From positions 1,674,001 to 1,738,000 of the forward strand of contig NZ_JAJEJV010000004.1 in assembly GCF_021390675.1 (NCBI RefSeq): a stretch of DNA of 64,000 bases, read 5' to 3'. A program made the position numbers and the translations under genes. Below the pieces are notes generated by a model. That model searched no databases. It saw nothing but the letters and a program-made list of their open reading frames with translations, and was not told where the DNA came from. Below, piece by piece: positions 26,285 through 35,369 of the stretch (within the stretch, counting starts at the first letter, position 1; each line of letters begins with the position of its first letter). This stretch comes from Dyella sp. 2HG41-7. GTDB lineage: Bacteria > Pseudomonadota > Gammaproteobacteria > Xanthomonadales > Rhodanobacteraceae.

Positions 26285-27832
26285 ATGAACGAGCGCAGGT
26301 CCGATTCCTACCGCACGACCATCGTCTTTGTCGCGTTGCTCGTCCTCGTTACGTTGGTCGCTCTCAACGCGCCGCTCTTTACGCTTCCCGCGGCGAAACC
26401 CCAAGTCGCCGCGTCGGCGCGCTCGATTCTGCCCACGGTTCAACTCTGGTTGAGCACGGCGAATCGTCGCCTGATGTTGCAGCAGCAACCGGATATCGAC
26501 ATGACTCCGCGCGGCGCGTCGACCCCCGATGTGGTGATCGATCTGCAGAAACGGTTTCAAACCATGGTCGGCTTTGGCGCGGCGATGACGGATTCGTCGG
26601 CGTGGTTGATCCAGAACAAGCTGAACTTTTTTCAGCGCCGGGCGTTTTTGCACGAGTTGTATGGGCCGCCGCCCAATCTCGGTTTGAACATGATGCGCCT
26701 GACGGTTGGCGCGTCGGATTTCTCGTTGAAGCCCTATACGTTGGACGATGTTCCGTTCGGCCAAGTCGATCCAGGACTGCAGCATTTCAACATCACGCCC
26801 ACCGTGCACGATGTGATTCCGACCGTGCGTCAAGTGCTCGCCATCGATCCGGGACTGGTTATCGTGGCGTCGCCATGGAGCGCGCCGGCATGGATGAAAA
26901 CCAGCGGAAATCTGATCGGCGGAGAATTATTGCCGCAGTACGAAAGTGCGTATGCGGATTATCTCGTCAAATATCTCGACGCGTATCTCGGTTATGGCAT
27001 TCCGATTTTCGCCATTACCTTGCAGAACGAACCGGGCTTCGTGCCGGTGACGTATCCCGGCATGGAAATGCCCGAGGCCACGCGTGCGCGCGTCATCGGC
27101 CAGTATCTCGGTCCTAAACTGGCGAGCCGCAGTCCCAAGACACAAATCTGGGAATGGGACCACAACTGGAATCAGCCCGATCAACCGATGAGCATGTTGG
27201 CCGACCCTGACGCCTCGCGTTATATCGACGCCGTGGCATGGCATTGCTACGACGGCAGCCAATATGCGCAAGGTCGCATCCATCGCGCGTATCCACAAAA
27301 AGATACGTACATCACCGAGTGTTCCGGCGGCGATTGGGCGTCGGCCGTCAACGGCGAGCTATTGTGGTTTACGCGCGAATTGCTGGTCACCGGAACGCGG
27401 CAGTGGGCGCGTGGCGTGGTGTATTGGAATATCGTGCTCGACGAACAACACGGTCCGCATTTTGGCGGCTGCGCCTTGTGCAAGGGCGTGGTCACGATCG
27501 ACTCGCACACCGGTGCGGTGACACGGAACGACGAATACTACGCGTTCGCGCACTTTAGTAAATTTGTATTGCCCGGCGCCGTGCGCGTGGAATCCACGAT
27601 GCTCGACGACGAAGGCATCGCCAATGTGGCGTTTCAAAATGCATCGGACGGATCGATCGTGCTGGTGATGGTCAATAGCAATGAGAAAGCGCGGCTTGTT
27701 TCCGTCGCACAAGGTCAGACGCGTTTCGAATATTCGATGCCGGCGGAAAGCGTGGCGACGTTCGTGTGGAATCCCGATCAGGCAAACGCATGGATGCGAC
27801 ACGTTCTCGGCTGGTTCAATCTCGCGCGATAA
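26285..27832 (+). CDS. membrane-anchored GH30 glycoside hydrolase
   Basis: The N-terminus has a single membrane anchor or uncleaved signal (about residues 11-34). The catalytic domain has QTMVGFGAAMTDSSAWL, SPWSAPAWMKT, the acid/base Glu249 in TLQNEPGF and the nucleophile Glu345 in ITECSGGD, all GH30 hallmarks. A beta-sandwich closes the protein. GH30 enzymes cleave beta-glucosidic or related linkages, including glucosylceramide, beta-1,6-glucan and xylan; the sequence does not decide which. It stands alone and no transporter is adjacent. Confidence 0.92.
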   Translation: MNERRSDSYRTTIVFVALLVLVTLVALNAPLFTLPAAKPQVAASARSILPTVQLWLSTANRRLMLQQQPDIDMTPRGASTPDVVIDLQKRFQTMVGFGAAMTDSSAWLIQNKLNFFQRRAFLHELYGPPPNLGLNMMRLTVGASDFSLKPYTLDDVPFGQVDPGLQHFNITPTVHDVIPTVRQVLAIDPGLVIVASPWSAPAWMKTSGNLIGGELLPQYESAYADYLVKYLDAYLGYGIPIFAITLQNEPGFVPVTYPGMEMPEATRARVIGQYLGPKLASRSPKTQIWEWDHNWNQPDQPMSMLADPDASRYIDAVAWHCYDGSQYAQGRIHRAYPQKDTYITECSGGDWASAVNGELLWFTRELLVTGTRQWARGVVYWNIVLDEQHGPHFGGCALCKGVVTIDSHTGAVTRNDEYYAFAHFSKFVLPGAVRVESTMLDDEGIANVAFQNASDGSIVLVMVNSNEKARLVSVAQGQTRFEYSMPAESVATFVWNPDQANAWMRHVLGWFNLAR

Positions 27833-28015
27833 GGCGTTGGTCGAGAGGGACGCCGAGGCGCGAGAGACTCACGCCGGCAGCGCGGAACCATGATAGAGTC
27901 GGCGAATTCCTAGGTTCAAGCACTGGTCATGGCCGCCCGCAGCGCTTGATTTGGCTCCACCCAGGGGAAATTCCCGCGAGGGAAAACGCGACACTCAAAA
28001 GGAGTGTTGTGCGCC

Positions 28016-30223
28016 ATGACCCCCGTTTCCGCGACGCCGGCCGCTCGATATAGGGCCTTTATCAGCTACAGCCACCAGGACAAAGCCTGGGCGGGTTGGC
28101 TGCACAAGGCGCTGGAAACGTACGCGTTGCCGAAACAGCTGGTTGGCGCGACCACCGCGGCGGGCGTTATTCCAAAACGCCTCGCACCCATTTTTCGCGA
28201 TCGCGACGAACTGGCCAGCGCCACCGATCTCGGCCGTAAGGTCAACGAAGCGCTGGCGCAATCGGAAAACCTGATCGTGATCTGCTCGCCGCGCTCGGCC
28301 GCTTCGCGCTGGGTCGATGAGGAGGTGCTCGCGTTCAAACGACTAGGCCGCAGCGAGCGCATTTTCTGCTTGATCGTCGAAGGCGAACCGAATGCAAGCG
28401 GTCTTCAAGGTCGCGAAGCCGACGAATGTTTTACGCATGCGCTGCGCTATCGAATGGGCAGCGACAGCCAATTGACCGACGAACGCACCGAGCCCATCGC
28501 CGCCGATGCGCGGTCTGGCAAAGATGGCAAAACCAACGCCAAATTGAAATTAATCGCCGGTCTGCTTGATCTCGATTTCGATGCGTTGAAACGACGCGAG
28601 CTGAAACGACGTTATCGACGCATGGCCGCGCTGGCTACGCTGGCGCTGATCGTGATGGCGATGACCACCACGTTAGCGATTATGGCCATGATTGCGCGGC
28701 ATGCCGCCGTCGTCGCGAGCGAGGCGGCTGTGCGGCGTCAAAAGCAGGCGGAAGATCTGGTCGGTTTTATGCTCGGGGATCTCAACGACAAGCTGCAGCA
28801 AGTGTCGCGACTGGACATCATGGAAACGGTCAACGATCACGCTATGGCGTATTTCAAGTCGTTGCCGACCACGGACGTCACCGACGGCGCGCTGGCGCAA
28901 CGCGCCAAGGCGCTCGAGGAGATCGGCAGCGTGCGACTGGACCAAGGTCAATTGGCCGCGGCGATGGAATCGTTTCAAGCCGCATCGAAACTCGCCGCCG
29001 GTTTGGCCGAAAAAGCGCCGGATGACGTCGAACGACAACTCGCTTACGCGCGCATCGTGGCCTATGTCGGTATGGTCCATTGGTACCAAGGACAGCTTGA
29101 CGATGCGCAAAAATATTTCGAATCGGCGCAAACGGTTTTGCTGCGTGTCGAACCGAACCATGCCAGCGATCTCACGCTGCAATACGAATTGGCGATGATC
29201 GACAACGATATCGGGCATGTGCTCGAAGCGCGTGGTCGGCTCGACGAGGCGATTGCTCCGTACCGCAGCACGCTGGCGCTGTGCCAGAAACTGGTGGCGG
29301 CGAAACCCGATAAAACCGATTGGGCCGATCAATTGGGCGATGCGCACAATAATCTTGGAAAACTCGCGCTTATGGATGGCGATCTTGCATCGGCCGTTGC
29401 CCAGTACACAGCCGATGACGCGATCGAGAACGCGCTGGTTGCACGCGATCCGCGCAACAACGATCAGCGCGAGAACATGCTGAAGGTTCACGCCATTCTC
29501 GGCCGCACGCTGGCGCTCACGGGCGATATCGAGACAGGCATGCGCGACGTGCAGCAGTCGGTCGATATCGCCGCTCAACTGGCGGCGATCGATCCGAACA
29601 ACGCCAGCTTTCAGGACGATCTTGCGCGGTATTCGTCGGAATCGGCGCGGCTCCATCGATTGAGCGGCGATCTGCCGACCGCTCAGAAACAGGTTGCGCA
29701 ATCGCTGTCTATTTTGTCCGCCTTGACAAAAAAAGATCCGGCGAACGTCGGCGTACAACGCGAATTCGCGGAAGCTAAACTGGAGCAAGCCGCGCAATCG
29801 CGCGCCGCCGGCCAAAGCGACGCCGCGTTCGCGCAGGCACAGGCAGCGCTGGCGATGCTCGATCCACTGTTAATCAAACAACCCGACGACCGCGCCACCT
29901 TGCTGGCAAGCGTGAATGGGAAGTTGCTGCTCGCGGCCGTGACCGTCGATGCGCAAGCCGCACAACGCTTGCGCCATGACGCGTTGAACGCAATGCAAAG
30001 CGTCAAGAGCGGGCGCAACGATCCGCGCCTGCTGGCGCTGAAAGTGGAAGCGTTGTTGGCGTTGGACAGAAAGCCCGACGCACAGCGCCTGATCCAACAG
30101 TTGTGGGACAGCGGTTACCGCGATGTGGCGCTGGTGGACGCGCTACAGCATCAGCGTATCGCCTATCCCGTCAATCCGGCCTTCCAGCAGAAAGCGCTGG
30201 CGGCAACCGGCAAAGGCAAGTAA
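28016..30223 (+). CDS. TIR domain - transmembrane - TPR protein
   Basis: RAFISYSHQDKAWAGWLHKAL opens a TIR domain (about residues 13-150). SRWVDEEVLAF carries the Glu (102 or 103) at the place of the NADase catalytic glutamate, and IFRDRDELA lies between them. One transmembrane helix (about 204-228) follows, then some 480 residues of tetratricopeptide repeats, probably periplasmic. It may cleave NAD+ or act as a signalling scaffold. ATG 28016 is chosen, with AAGGAG about 12 bases upstream; GTG 28004 is too close. ACACTC and GAGTGT around the ribosome site can pair, which might limit translation. Confidence 0.85.
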   Translation: MTPVSATPAARYRAFISYSHQDKAWAGWLHKALETYALPKQLVGATTAAGVIPKRLAPIFRDRDELASATDLGRKVNEALAQSENLIVICSPRSAASRWVDEEVLAFKRLGRSERIFCLIVEGEPNASGLQGREADECFTHALRYRMGSDSQLTDERTEPIAADARSGKDGKTNAKLKLIAGLLDLDFDALKRRELKRRYRRMAALATLALIVMAMTTTLAIMAMIARHAAVVASEAAVRRQKQAEDLVGFMLGDLNDKLQQVSRLDIMETVNDHAMAYFKSLPTTDVTDGALAQRAKALEEIGSVRLDQGQLAAAMESFQAASKLAAGLAEKAPDDVERQLAYARIVAYVGMVHWYQGQLDDAQKYFESAQTVLLRVEPNHASDLTLQYELAMIDNDIGHVLEARGRLDEAIAPYRSTLALCQKLVAAKPDKTDWADQLGDAHNNLGKLALMDGDLASAVAQYTADDAIENALVARDPRNNDQRENMLKVHAILGRTLALTGDIETGMRDVQQSVDIAAQLAAIDPNNASFQDDLARYSSESARLHRLSGDLPTAQKQVAQSLSILSALTKKDPANVGVQREFAEAKLEQAAQSRAAGQSDAAFAQAQAALAMLDPLLIKQPDDRATLLASVNGKLLLAAVTVDAQAAQRLRHDALNAMQSVKSGRNDPRLLALKVEALLALDRKPDAQRLIQQLWDSGYRDVALVDALQHQRIAYPVNPAFQQKALAATGKGK

Positions 30224-30296
30224 GCCAGGGCAATGCAGGCAGGGATGGCAGTGGGAAAGTCACGGTAAACCCATCTCTCATCGTTAGGAGATCATC

Positions 30297-30737
30297 ATGG
30301 AACCCGGTCTTGACGTCATGCTGAGTGTCTATTTGGAACCACCAGGCGCACCGTGCTCTCTCGGTGTCAAATCGGTCGAAATCCTCCCAAATACGAAGCA
30401 GCCGCAGCGCATCGTTTGGACGTTGCAGGATGCCGCTGCAGCGGGATCGTTCATCCCACTCGATCAACCAGAGCCAGGCTTTGCGTGGCTTGGCAACGCG
30501 CCAAAAGTCGGGATCTTCACCGATCTCAGGATCGATCCACGCACTCCTAATCAAATGACCATTCTCGATAACCACCGTGGACTCGAGTCTGAGGGAAATT
30601 GGTCCTACGTTCTTCGAGCAACGATCGGCGGAAAAATCTATTCGACGATATTGATCGTTCCTTCGAGAGCCGGCTTGAGAATGGAAGAAGTCCAACCCGT
30701 TATGTTGATGGGCAACCCAACGATCAAAAATACGTAG
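30297..30737 (+). CDS. hypothetical protein
   Basis: The 146-residue product has no signal peptide or membrane segment and looks beta-rich (VWTLQDAAAAGSFIPLDQPEPGFAWLG, YVLRATIGGKIYSTILIVPSR). TTAGGAG seven bases before the ATG is strong. No family is recognised. It follows the TIR-TPR gene by 73 bases and may be co-transcribed with it. Confidence 0.7.
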   Translation: MEPGLDVMLSVYLEPPGAPCSLGVKSVEILPNTKQPQRIVWTLQDAAAAGSFIPLDQPEPGFAWLGNAPKVGIFTDLRIDPRTPNQMTILDNHRGLESEGNWSYVLRATIGGKIYSTILIVPSRAGLRMEEVQPVMLMGNPTIKNT

Positions 30738-30776
30738 CGGGCCGTCGCGTTTTAAAAAAAGAGAGTGCGGATAACT

Positions 30777-30802
30777 ACGCCGAGGGTTATTGCCCTCGGC
30801 GT
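30777..30802 (+). terminator. hairpin terminator
   Basis: ACGCCGAGGG at 30777-30786 pairs perfectly with CCCTCGGCGT at 30793-30802. It lies 40 bases after the preceding stop codon. Confidence 0.7.
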
Positions 30803-30908
30803 TCGCGCATTTTCGACTTCCAAAATTGCCAGATTGGTTATTCATGCCTTGCCGATACGGTCGATGGCGGCATGTATTCGGTCTCTTTTAAACGGCAAAT
30901 ACGTGAAT

Positions 30909-30960
30909 AACGCGTGGGTATGGATATCGCAAACGATTAGCGCGCAGTGACGCGTTTTTT
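30909..30960 (+). terminator. weak terminator with U-run
   Basis: AACGCGT at 30909-30915 can pair with ACGCGTT at 30950-30956, followed by eight Ts. The loop is long, so it is a weaker candidate. Confidence 0.35.
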
Positions 30961-31102
30961 TTACACATCAAACTCACCGTTCTGATCCTAGCTTAGGTGG
31001 CAGGCACACGCTCGGTTGTATACGTCGCGTGATGTGCGACAGGGGTGCGCATTTACGGGGAGTTATTACGCAACATAGTTATCTAATATTGGGAGACTTG
31101 AA

Positions 31103-32812
31103 ATGCTACGTTCGAGTAGTCTCGTTTCTACGCGTCTTCATCGTGCATTGACGGTTGCCGCTCTGGTTGGCGCTACCGTGCTGATGGTTCCGCACGGCGC
31201 CTATGCAAGCGACATTTGGGCTAATACGGCTACGCAGGCGACGCCGATTCCGTCGGGCATCGTGACGGTTCCGCTTAATATCAGTCAGTCGATGCATATC
31301 GTGGTCGGCCTGGCGCCACACAATAAAGCGCAACTCGATACCTTGGTTGCGGCGATTTCTACGCCCGGCAATGCACAGTTCGGTCAAGTCATTACGCCTC
31401 AACAATTTCTCGCCACCTATGCGCCGACTGCGACGGATGTAAGCGCCGTCGAAAATTATTTAAGCAGCCTTGGATTTACCAATATTACAGTGTCCGGCAA
31501 TAACCTTGCCGTCAGCGCGGACGGTAGCGCGCAGGTTGTGGAATCCGCGTTCAATACCAAGCTCGTGTCGTTCAATCTGGGTGGTCGCCATGTATTCGCC
31601 AACACGCAACCCGCGCAGGTTCCTTTGTCGCTCGCCAGCATCGTCTCCGTGGTCGTCGGGTTGCAGAATGTCGGCGTGATGGGCACGCAGCTCGCGCTGC
31701 CGCAAAACCCGCTGACGACTCCGGCTTATTCCGGCCCGCAGTTCCAGACGGCCTATGACGCCGGCGGCACGCCTGCCGGCAGCAATACGACGATCGGCAT
31801 TGTGACTGAAGGCGATATTACGCAGGTGCCGCTGGACCTTCGTCAGTACGAGCAGGAATTCAATCTGCCGCAGGTGCCATATCAAGTTGTGCCGGTCGGT
31901 TTGCAGACCACCGATACCTCGGGACTCGATGAGTGGGATCTGGATAGCCAGTCCTCGTCGGGCATGGCAGGCAATCTGCAAAAGATTGTTTTTTATAATG
32001 CCGGTTCGCTCGCGGACGCGGCGCTTATTCCGGCGTTCGAACGTATCGTCGGTGACAATCAGGTCAAGGCCGTGAATATGTCCTTCGGTGGCTGCGAATC
32101 GCTGGAGTATTTAAGCGGCGCGATGCTGATGGAGGATCTCGCGTTTGAACAAGGCGCGGCCGAAGGCATCACGTTCTTCGCCGCCTCCGGCGACGGTGGC
32201 GCATCCTGTCAGGTGCTGGCGAATGCGGGCGAGCCGGTGGTGTTGAGTGCGGTCGAATATCCGGCGGCGTCGGAATACGTGGTCGCCGTCGGCGGCACGT
32301 CGTTGCTGACCAATGCCGGCTATACGTACAACTCGGAGATCGCATGGATCTCGGGTGGCGGCGGCAACAGTTTGTGGGAATCGCCAGGCCCGTGGACCAA
32401 TGGCGTGATTCCGCCCACCGGCAGCACATGCGGCTTGCGTGGCGTGCCGGATATCGCGATGGATGCCGACCCGAATATCGCGCCCGCCGACGTGGTGGTA
32501 AACGGCCAGGACATCGGCGTGGGCGGTACAAGTCTGGCGTCGCCGCTTGCCGTGGGCAGTTGGGCGCGTATGGAAACGGCACACAACAATTGCGAAGGTT
32601 TCGCCGCGCCGATTCTCTATACGACCTTTGGCCAGCCCTTCGGCACGGCTGCCGTGGATTTTCACGACATCGTGCTCGGCGATAACTTCCTGTATGCGGC
32701 GACGCCCGGCTGGGACTTCACCACGGGCCTTGGTAGCTTCGATATCAGCGCGATCAACGCCGCATTGCCGACGCCGGTTTGCGCCGCGACGACGACAAGC
32801 AAGAAGAAGTGA
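31103..32812 (+). CDS. S53 serine-carboxyl peptidase (pro-kumamolisin type)
   Basis: A signal peptide ends at YASDI (about residue 36). Residues 40-200 form the pro-kumamolisin activation domain. The catalytic domain has the E277/D281 pair (GLDEWDLDSQ), Asp363 in AASGDGG, and the nucleophile Ser476 in GGTSLASP. AVDFHDIVLGDN with PGWDFTTGLGSFD gives the calcium site. It is a secreted, acid-active endopeptidase of the sedolisin family. The C-terminus ends in SKKK. No nearby regulator is obvious. Confidence 0.93.
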   Translation: MLRSSSLVSTRLHRALTVAALVGATVLMVPHGAYASDIWANTATQATPIPSGIVTVPLNISQSMHIVVGLAPHNKAQLDTLVAAISTPGNAQFGQVITPQQFLATYAPTATDVSAVENYLSSLGFTNITVSGNNLAVSADGSAQVVESAFNTKLVSFNLGGRHVFANTQPAQVPLSLASIVSVVVGLQNVGVMGTQLALPQNPLTTPAYSGPQFQTAYDAGGTPAGSNTTIGIVTEGDITQVPLDLRQYEQEFNLPQVPYQVVPVGLQTTDTSGLDEWDLDSQSSSGMAGNLQKIVFYNAGSLADAALIPAFERIVGDNQVKAVNMSFGGCESLEYLSGAMLMEDLAFEQGAAEGITFFAASGDGGASCQVLANAGEPVVLSAVEYPAASEYVVAVGGTSLLTNAGYTYNSEIAWISGGGGNSLWESPGPWTNGVIPPTGSTCGLRGVPDIAMDADPNIAPADVVVNGQDIGVGGTSLASPLAVGSWARMETAHNNCEGFAAPILYTTFGQPFGTAAVDFHDIVLGDNFLYAATPGWDFTTGLGSFDISAINAALPTPVCAATTTSKKK

Positions 32813-32820
32813 TTCACCTC

Positions 32821-32856
32821 ATCGGGATGCGCATCGTGCGCATCCCGATTTTCTCC
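32821..32856 (+). terminator. intrinsic terminator
   Basis: ATCGGGATGCGCA at 32821-32833 pairs perfectly with TGCGCATCCCGAT at 32837-32849, then TTTCTCC. It separates the convergent peptidase and acyltransferase genes. Confidence 0.85.
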
Positions 32857-32872
32857 ACGCCAACGACGCCGT

Positions 32873-34297
32873 TTACAGAGACGTTTTGCGCGGAAGAAAC
32901 GCCAGCACCAGGCATGCCGCCAACAGCGCGACGTCGAGCCATGCAAACCAGTCGCCCCATTGCGCATATAGCGTGTGCGTGTCGCGCAACGGAAGATCAC
33001 CCAACAGCTCGGCATCGCGTCGCTCGCTGGACGCTTCCGCCACGACACGACCGCGGTCGTCGCTTAGCGTAAGTCGGCCCGCATGCGCGGCGCGCGCGAC
33101 GGCGAAGCCGCTTTCCACGCCGCGCATGATCGCCATGCGACTGTGCAACCAGCCGTCCACGGTGAAGTCCGAAGCAGGCACCAGCAACAGTTGCGCGTGG
33201 CGCGTGGCGTAAGCGTCGCCAATGTCATGGAAATCCATGTCCTTGCAGATCGCCATGCCGATGCGCGGGTCGCCTTCAAGCATGGTGTAGTTGTCGCCCG
33301 GAATAAACGGGTCCATGCCGGGGAGCAAATGGTGTTTGATGTAGGTGGCCGGAGACGTGGCGCCAGGTCGAAACACCAACAGCATGTTGCGATGTCCTTG
33401 CGGATCGCCGGAAAAATCGATACCAGAACCGACCATCAGATTGCGCTGATTCGACAGTTGAGAAAATGCGGGAATGCTCGTATCCGCGGTGCCGAATGTC
33501 CCTTCCGGAGCCAGCACGATATGCGCGCCGGCGTTGGCAAGACGACCGAATGCTTCCAGGTAACGCGCTTCGAGCGCTTGCCCCTTGGGTTCGTTCAACG
33601 GAACCTGGGTCGGTTTTTGCAGCGATACCAAGCCAATGCGCATCGTTCCGGTCGCGGGCGCCTGAAGACGCCACATGCCGTACGACAACGTGCCGATCAG
33701 CAGCAACGCGGTCAACGCAGCCACCGATAGGCGACCGTACTTGGAAGCCTGCGACGTTGCCTGCAGCGCGATCGCGCCGGGCACGAGCATCACTAGAAAA
33801 CCAACGCCCCAAAGACCGGTCACAGCGGCGATTTGAATGACCGCCAACGCGTCCATCTGCGTGTAGGCGATATTGCCAAATGTCGCGTGCGGCGAAAGCC
33901 GATTGATGGCGTATTCGATGGCGACCCACGTCGCAGGCACCGCCAATGCGGCGGCCAACGTATAACCCCGCATCAACAATCGACGGTAAAGCATCACGCA
34001 GCACATCAACATCACGCCGCCCATGCCGATGGCATAGATTTCGAAAGGCAACGGCATCCCAATGTAGGTGTGGACATAGGTCCAGGTGCTCAACGCGCCA
34101 GCGGCATACGCAACGAAACACGCCAACGCAGCCATTGATGCGCGAACGCGCGGCGCAAGCCACAACACAGGCAGGGGCGAGAGCCATGTCAGCCACCACA
34201 CCGCATGGACGCCATTGCCGAACCACCAGAACAGCGCGGAGAGGGCGGTCGCTGCCAACCACGTCAGCAGCGCGGAATAACTATGCTTTGATGCCAT
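32873..34297 (-). CDS. Lnt-like apolipoprotein N-acyltransferase
   Basis: About six N-terminal membrane segments precede a nitrilase-type domain with Glu in LAPEGTFG, Lys in YIKHHLLPGMD and Cys in GMAICKDMDF, the catalytic triad of Lnt. A final membrane helix closes the protein. It is shorter (474 residues) than usual Lnt and lies downstream of a TetR gene that it overlaps by 17 bases, not near the usual housekeeping partners. A paralogue with a regulated role is likely. AGGAGG eight bases before the ATG gives a strong start. Confidence 0.85.
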   Translation of the reverse strand: MASKHSYSALLTWLAATALSALFWWFGNGVHAVWWLTWLSPLPVLWLAPRVRASMAALACFVAYAAGALSTWTYVHTYIGMPLPFEIYAIGMGGVMLMCCVMLYRRLLMRGYTLAAALAVPATWVAIEYAINRLSPHATFGNIAYTQMDALAVIQIAAVTGLWGVGFLVMLVPGAIALQATSQASKYGRLSVAALTALLLIGTLSYGMWRLQAPATGTMRIGLVSLQKPTQVPLNEPKGQALEARYLEAFGRLANAGAHIVLAPEGTFGTADTSIPAFSQLSNQRNLMVGSGIDFSGDPQGHRNMLLVFRPGATSPATYIKHHLLPGMDPFIPGDNYTMLEGDPRIGMAICKDMDFHDIGDAYATRHAQLLLVPASDFTVDGWLHSRMAIMRGVESGFAVARAAHAGRLTLSDDRGRVVAEASSERRDAELLGDLPLRDTHTLYAQWGDWFAWLDVALLAACLVLAFLPRKTSL

Positions 34298-34862
34298 CGA
34301 GCAACCTCCTCAAGGATTGCAAGTAGAAGGCGCGAAACTGCGCCTCGTCATAACTGAAACGTCCCGCGCGATAGAGCGCGATCAGGCCGTGCTGATGCGC
34401 CCACATCGTCATCGCGACGTCGTGCGGATCGTCCTGTTTCAACACGCCTTGGGCCATGCCTTCGATAACCGCGTCGAGCGCGACATTGAAGGTGGGCGAA
34501 AGGCGCGCGTGAAAATCTTCCGGATAGCGCCGCGCATCGTCGCGGCGTACGGAAAACGCGTGATCGAACAGATGCGGATGCGCCAGCGCGTAATCCAAAT
34601 AAGGTTCCATCAACGCGGTCAGCCGCTTGAGCACGTCGCGGCTGCGCGAGCGCGATTTCCATTCGTGCGCAACGCTCTGAAAACTGTCGTCGGAGAGTTT
34701 TTTCAGCAGCGCACCCCGGTTGGGGAAATGGCGATAGATCGCCATGGGCGTAATGCCCACCGCATCGGCGACGCGACGCATGGTCACGGCATCGGCGCCC
34801 TCGCGTTCGAACAGGGCGTTGGCAGCTTTGAGAATCTTTTCGGTGGTCGTCAGGCGAGTCAT
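34281..34862 (-). CDS. TetR family regulator
   Basis: The TetR helix-turn-helix spans ILKAANALFEREGADAVTMRRVADAVGITPMAIYRHFPNRGALLKKL. A TetR C-terminal domain of about 140 residues follows. The gene overlaps the lnt-like gene, so both are co-transcribed. A 25-base palindrome covers the start codon, which points to autorepression. The start ATG 34862 has no Shine-Dalgarno sequence; the transcript might be leaderless. Confidence 0.88.
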   Translation of the reverse strand: MTRLTTTEKILKAANALFEREGADAVTMRRVADAVGITPMAIYRHFPNRGALLKKLSDDSFQSVAHEWKSRSRSRDVLKRLTALMEPYLDYALAHPHLFDHAFSVRRDDARRYPEDFHARLSPTFNVALDAVIEGMAQGVLKQDDPHDVAMTMWAHQHGLIALYRAGRFSYDEAQFRAFYLQSLRRLLDGIKA

Positions 34863-34882
34863 GTATACACTGTATACATGAC
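34858..34882. promoter_or_regulatory. operator over the tetR start codon
   Basis: GTCATGTATACA at 34858-34869 and TGTATACATGAC at 34871-34882 are perfect arms around a central C. The minus-strand ATG at 34862-34860 lies inside the left arm. Binding would block transcription of the tetR-lnt unit. Confidence 0.88.
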
Positions 34883-35002
34883 AACCCCGCCGCCGCAACG
34901 CTGACTAATGGGCTAGCCGGCGGGCGCCAAACCGTAAGGCCGGCGAAAAGCGGGTAGGGCGTGCCCGAAGCACTTGTTGGTCCGGCCGGCCGCAGGCAAG
35001 CT

Positions 35003-35273
35003 CTAGGGCCTGTTCGCACTATTTACGTAGCCCGCGTTGTCGATGAGTGGCCGACAGGAGGTAGTGTGCGGCGCCGGCTTGACTGGCTGTCAAGCCAAGC
35101 CGCGCGCTGCCGCATGGCGGCCACTCATCGACAACCCGAAGGGCCGGGTCTGTTTGCCCGCCATCCCGCGTCATCGCTTAGTCGTGTACGGACGTACACT
35201 CCCTCGCTCTTCCTTGGCTGGCGCGCAAACAGCTCCCGGCGCGGGCCACGCAAATAGTACGAACAGGCCCTAG
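35003..35273. repeat. 271-bp MITE-like element with long terminal inverted repeats
   Basis: The outer arms, 35003-35036 and 35240-35273, match in 31 of 34 positions and begin CTAGGGCCTGTTCG. Immediately inside, 35036-35053 and 35118-35135 are perfect 18-base arms (GTTGTCGATGAGTGGCCG). GGCTTGAC and GTCAAGCC (35076-35083, 35089-35096) close an inner hairpin, and two further small hairpins lie to the right. No reading frame of note is inside. It could be a miniature transposable element or a highly structured RNA. Confidence 0.85.
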
Positions 35274-35369
35274 CCTTCCGTTTCGGGCCCGGGTCGGGCC
35301 GTTTCTCGCCGACTGGCGCGGCGAGGTAATATGTCGAGCGCTCACCGTTCATAAAGGGCTTTGCCGGTT

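Larger units (their letters stand above)
30738..31102. other. gap holding two hairpins
   Basis: No gene is supported. Two terminator-like hairpins at 30777-30802 and 30909-30960 separate the hypothetical gene from the peptidase gene, whose promoter must lie to their right. Confidence 0.5.
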
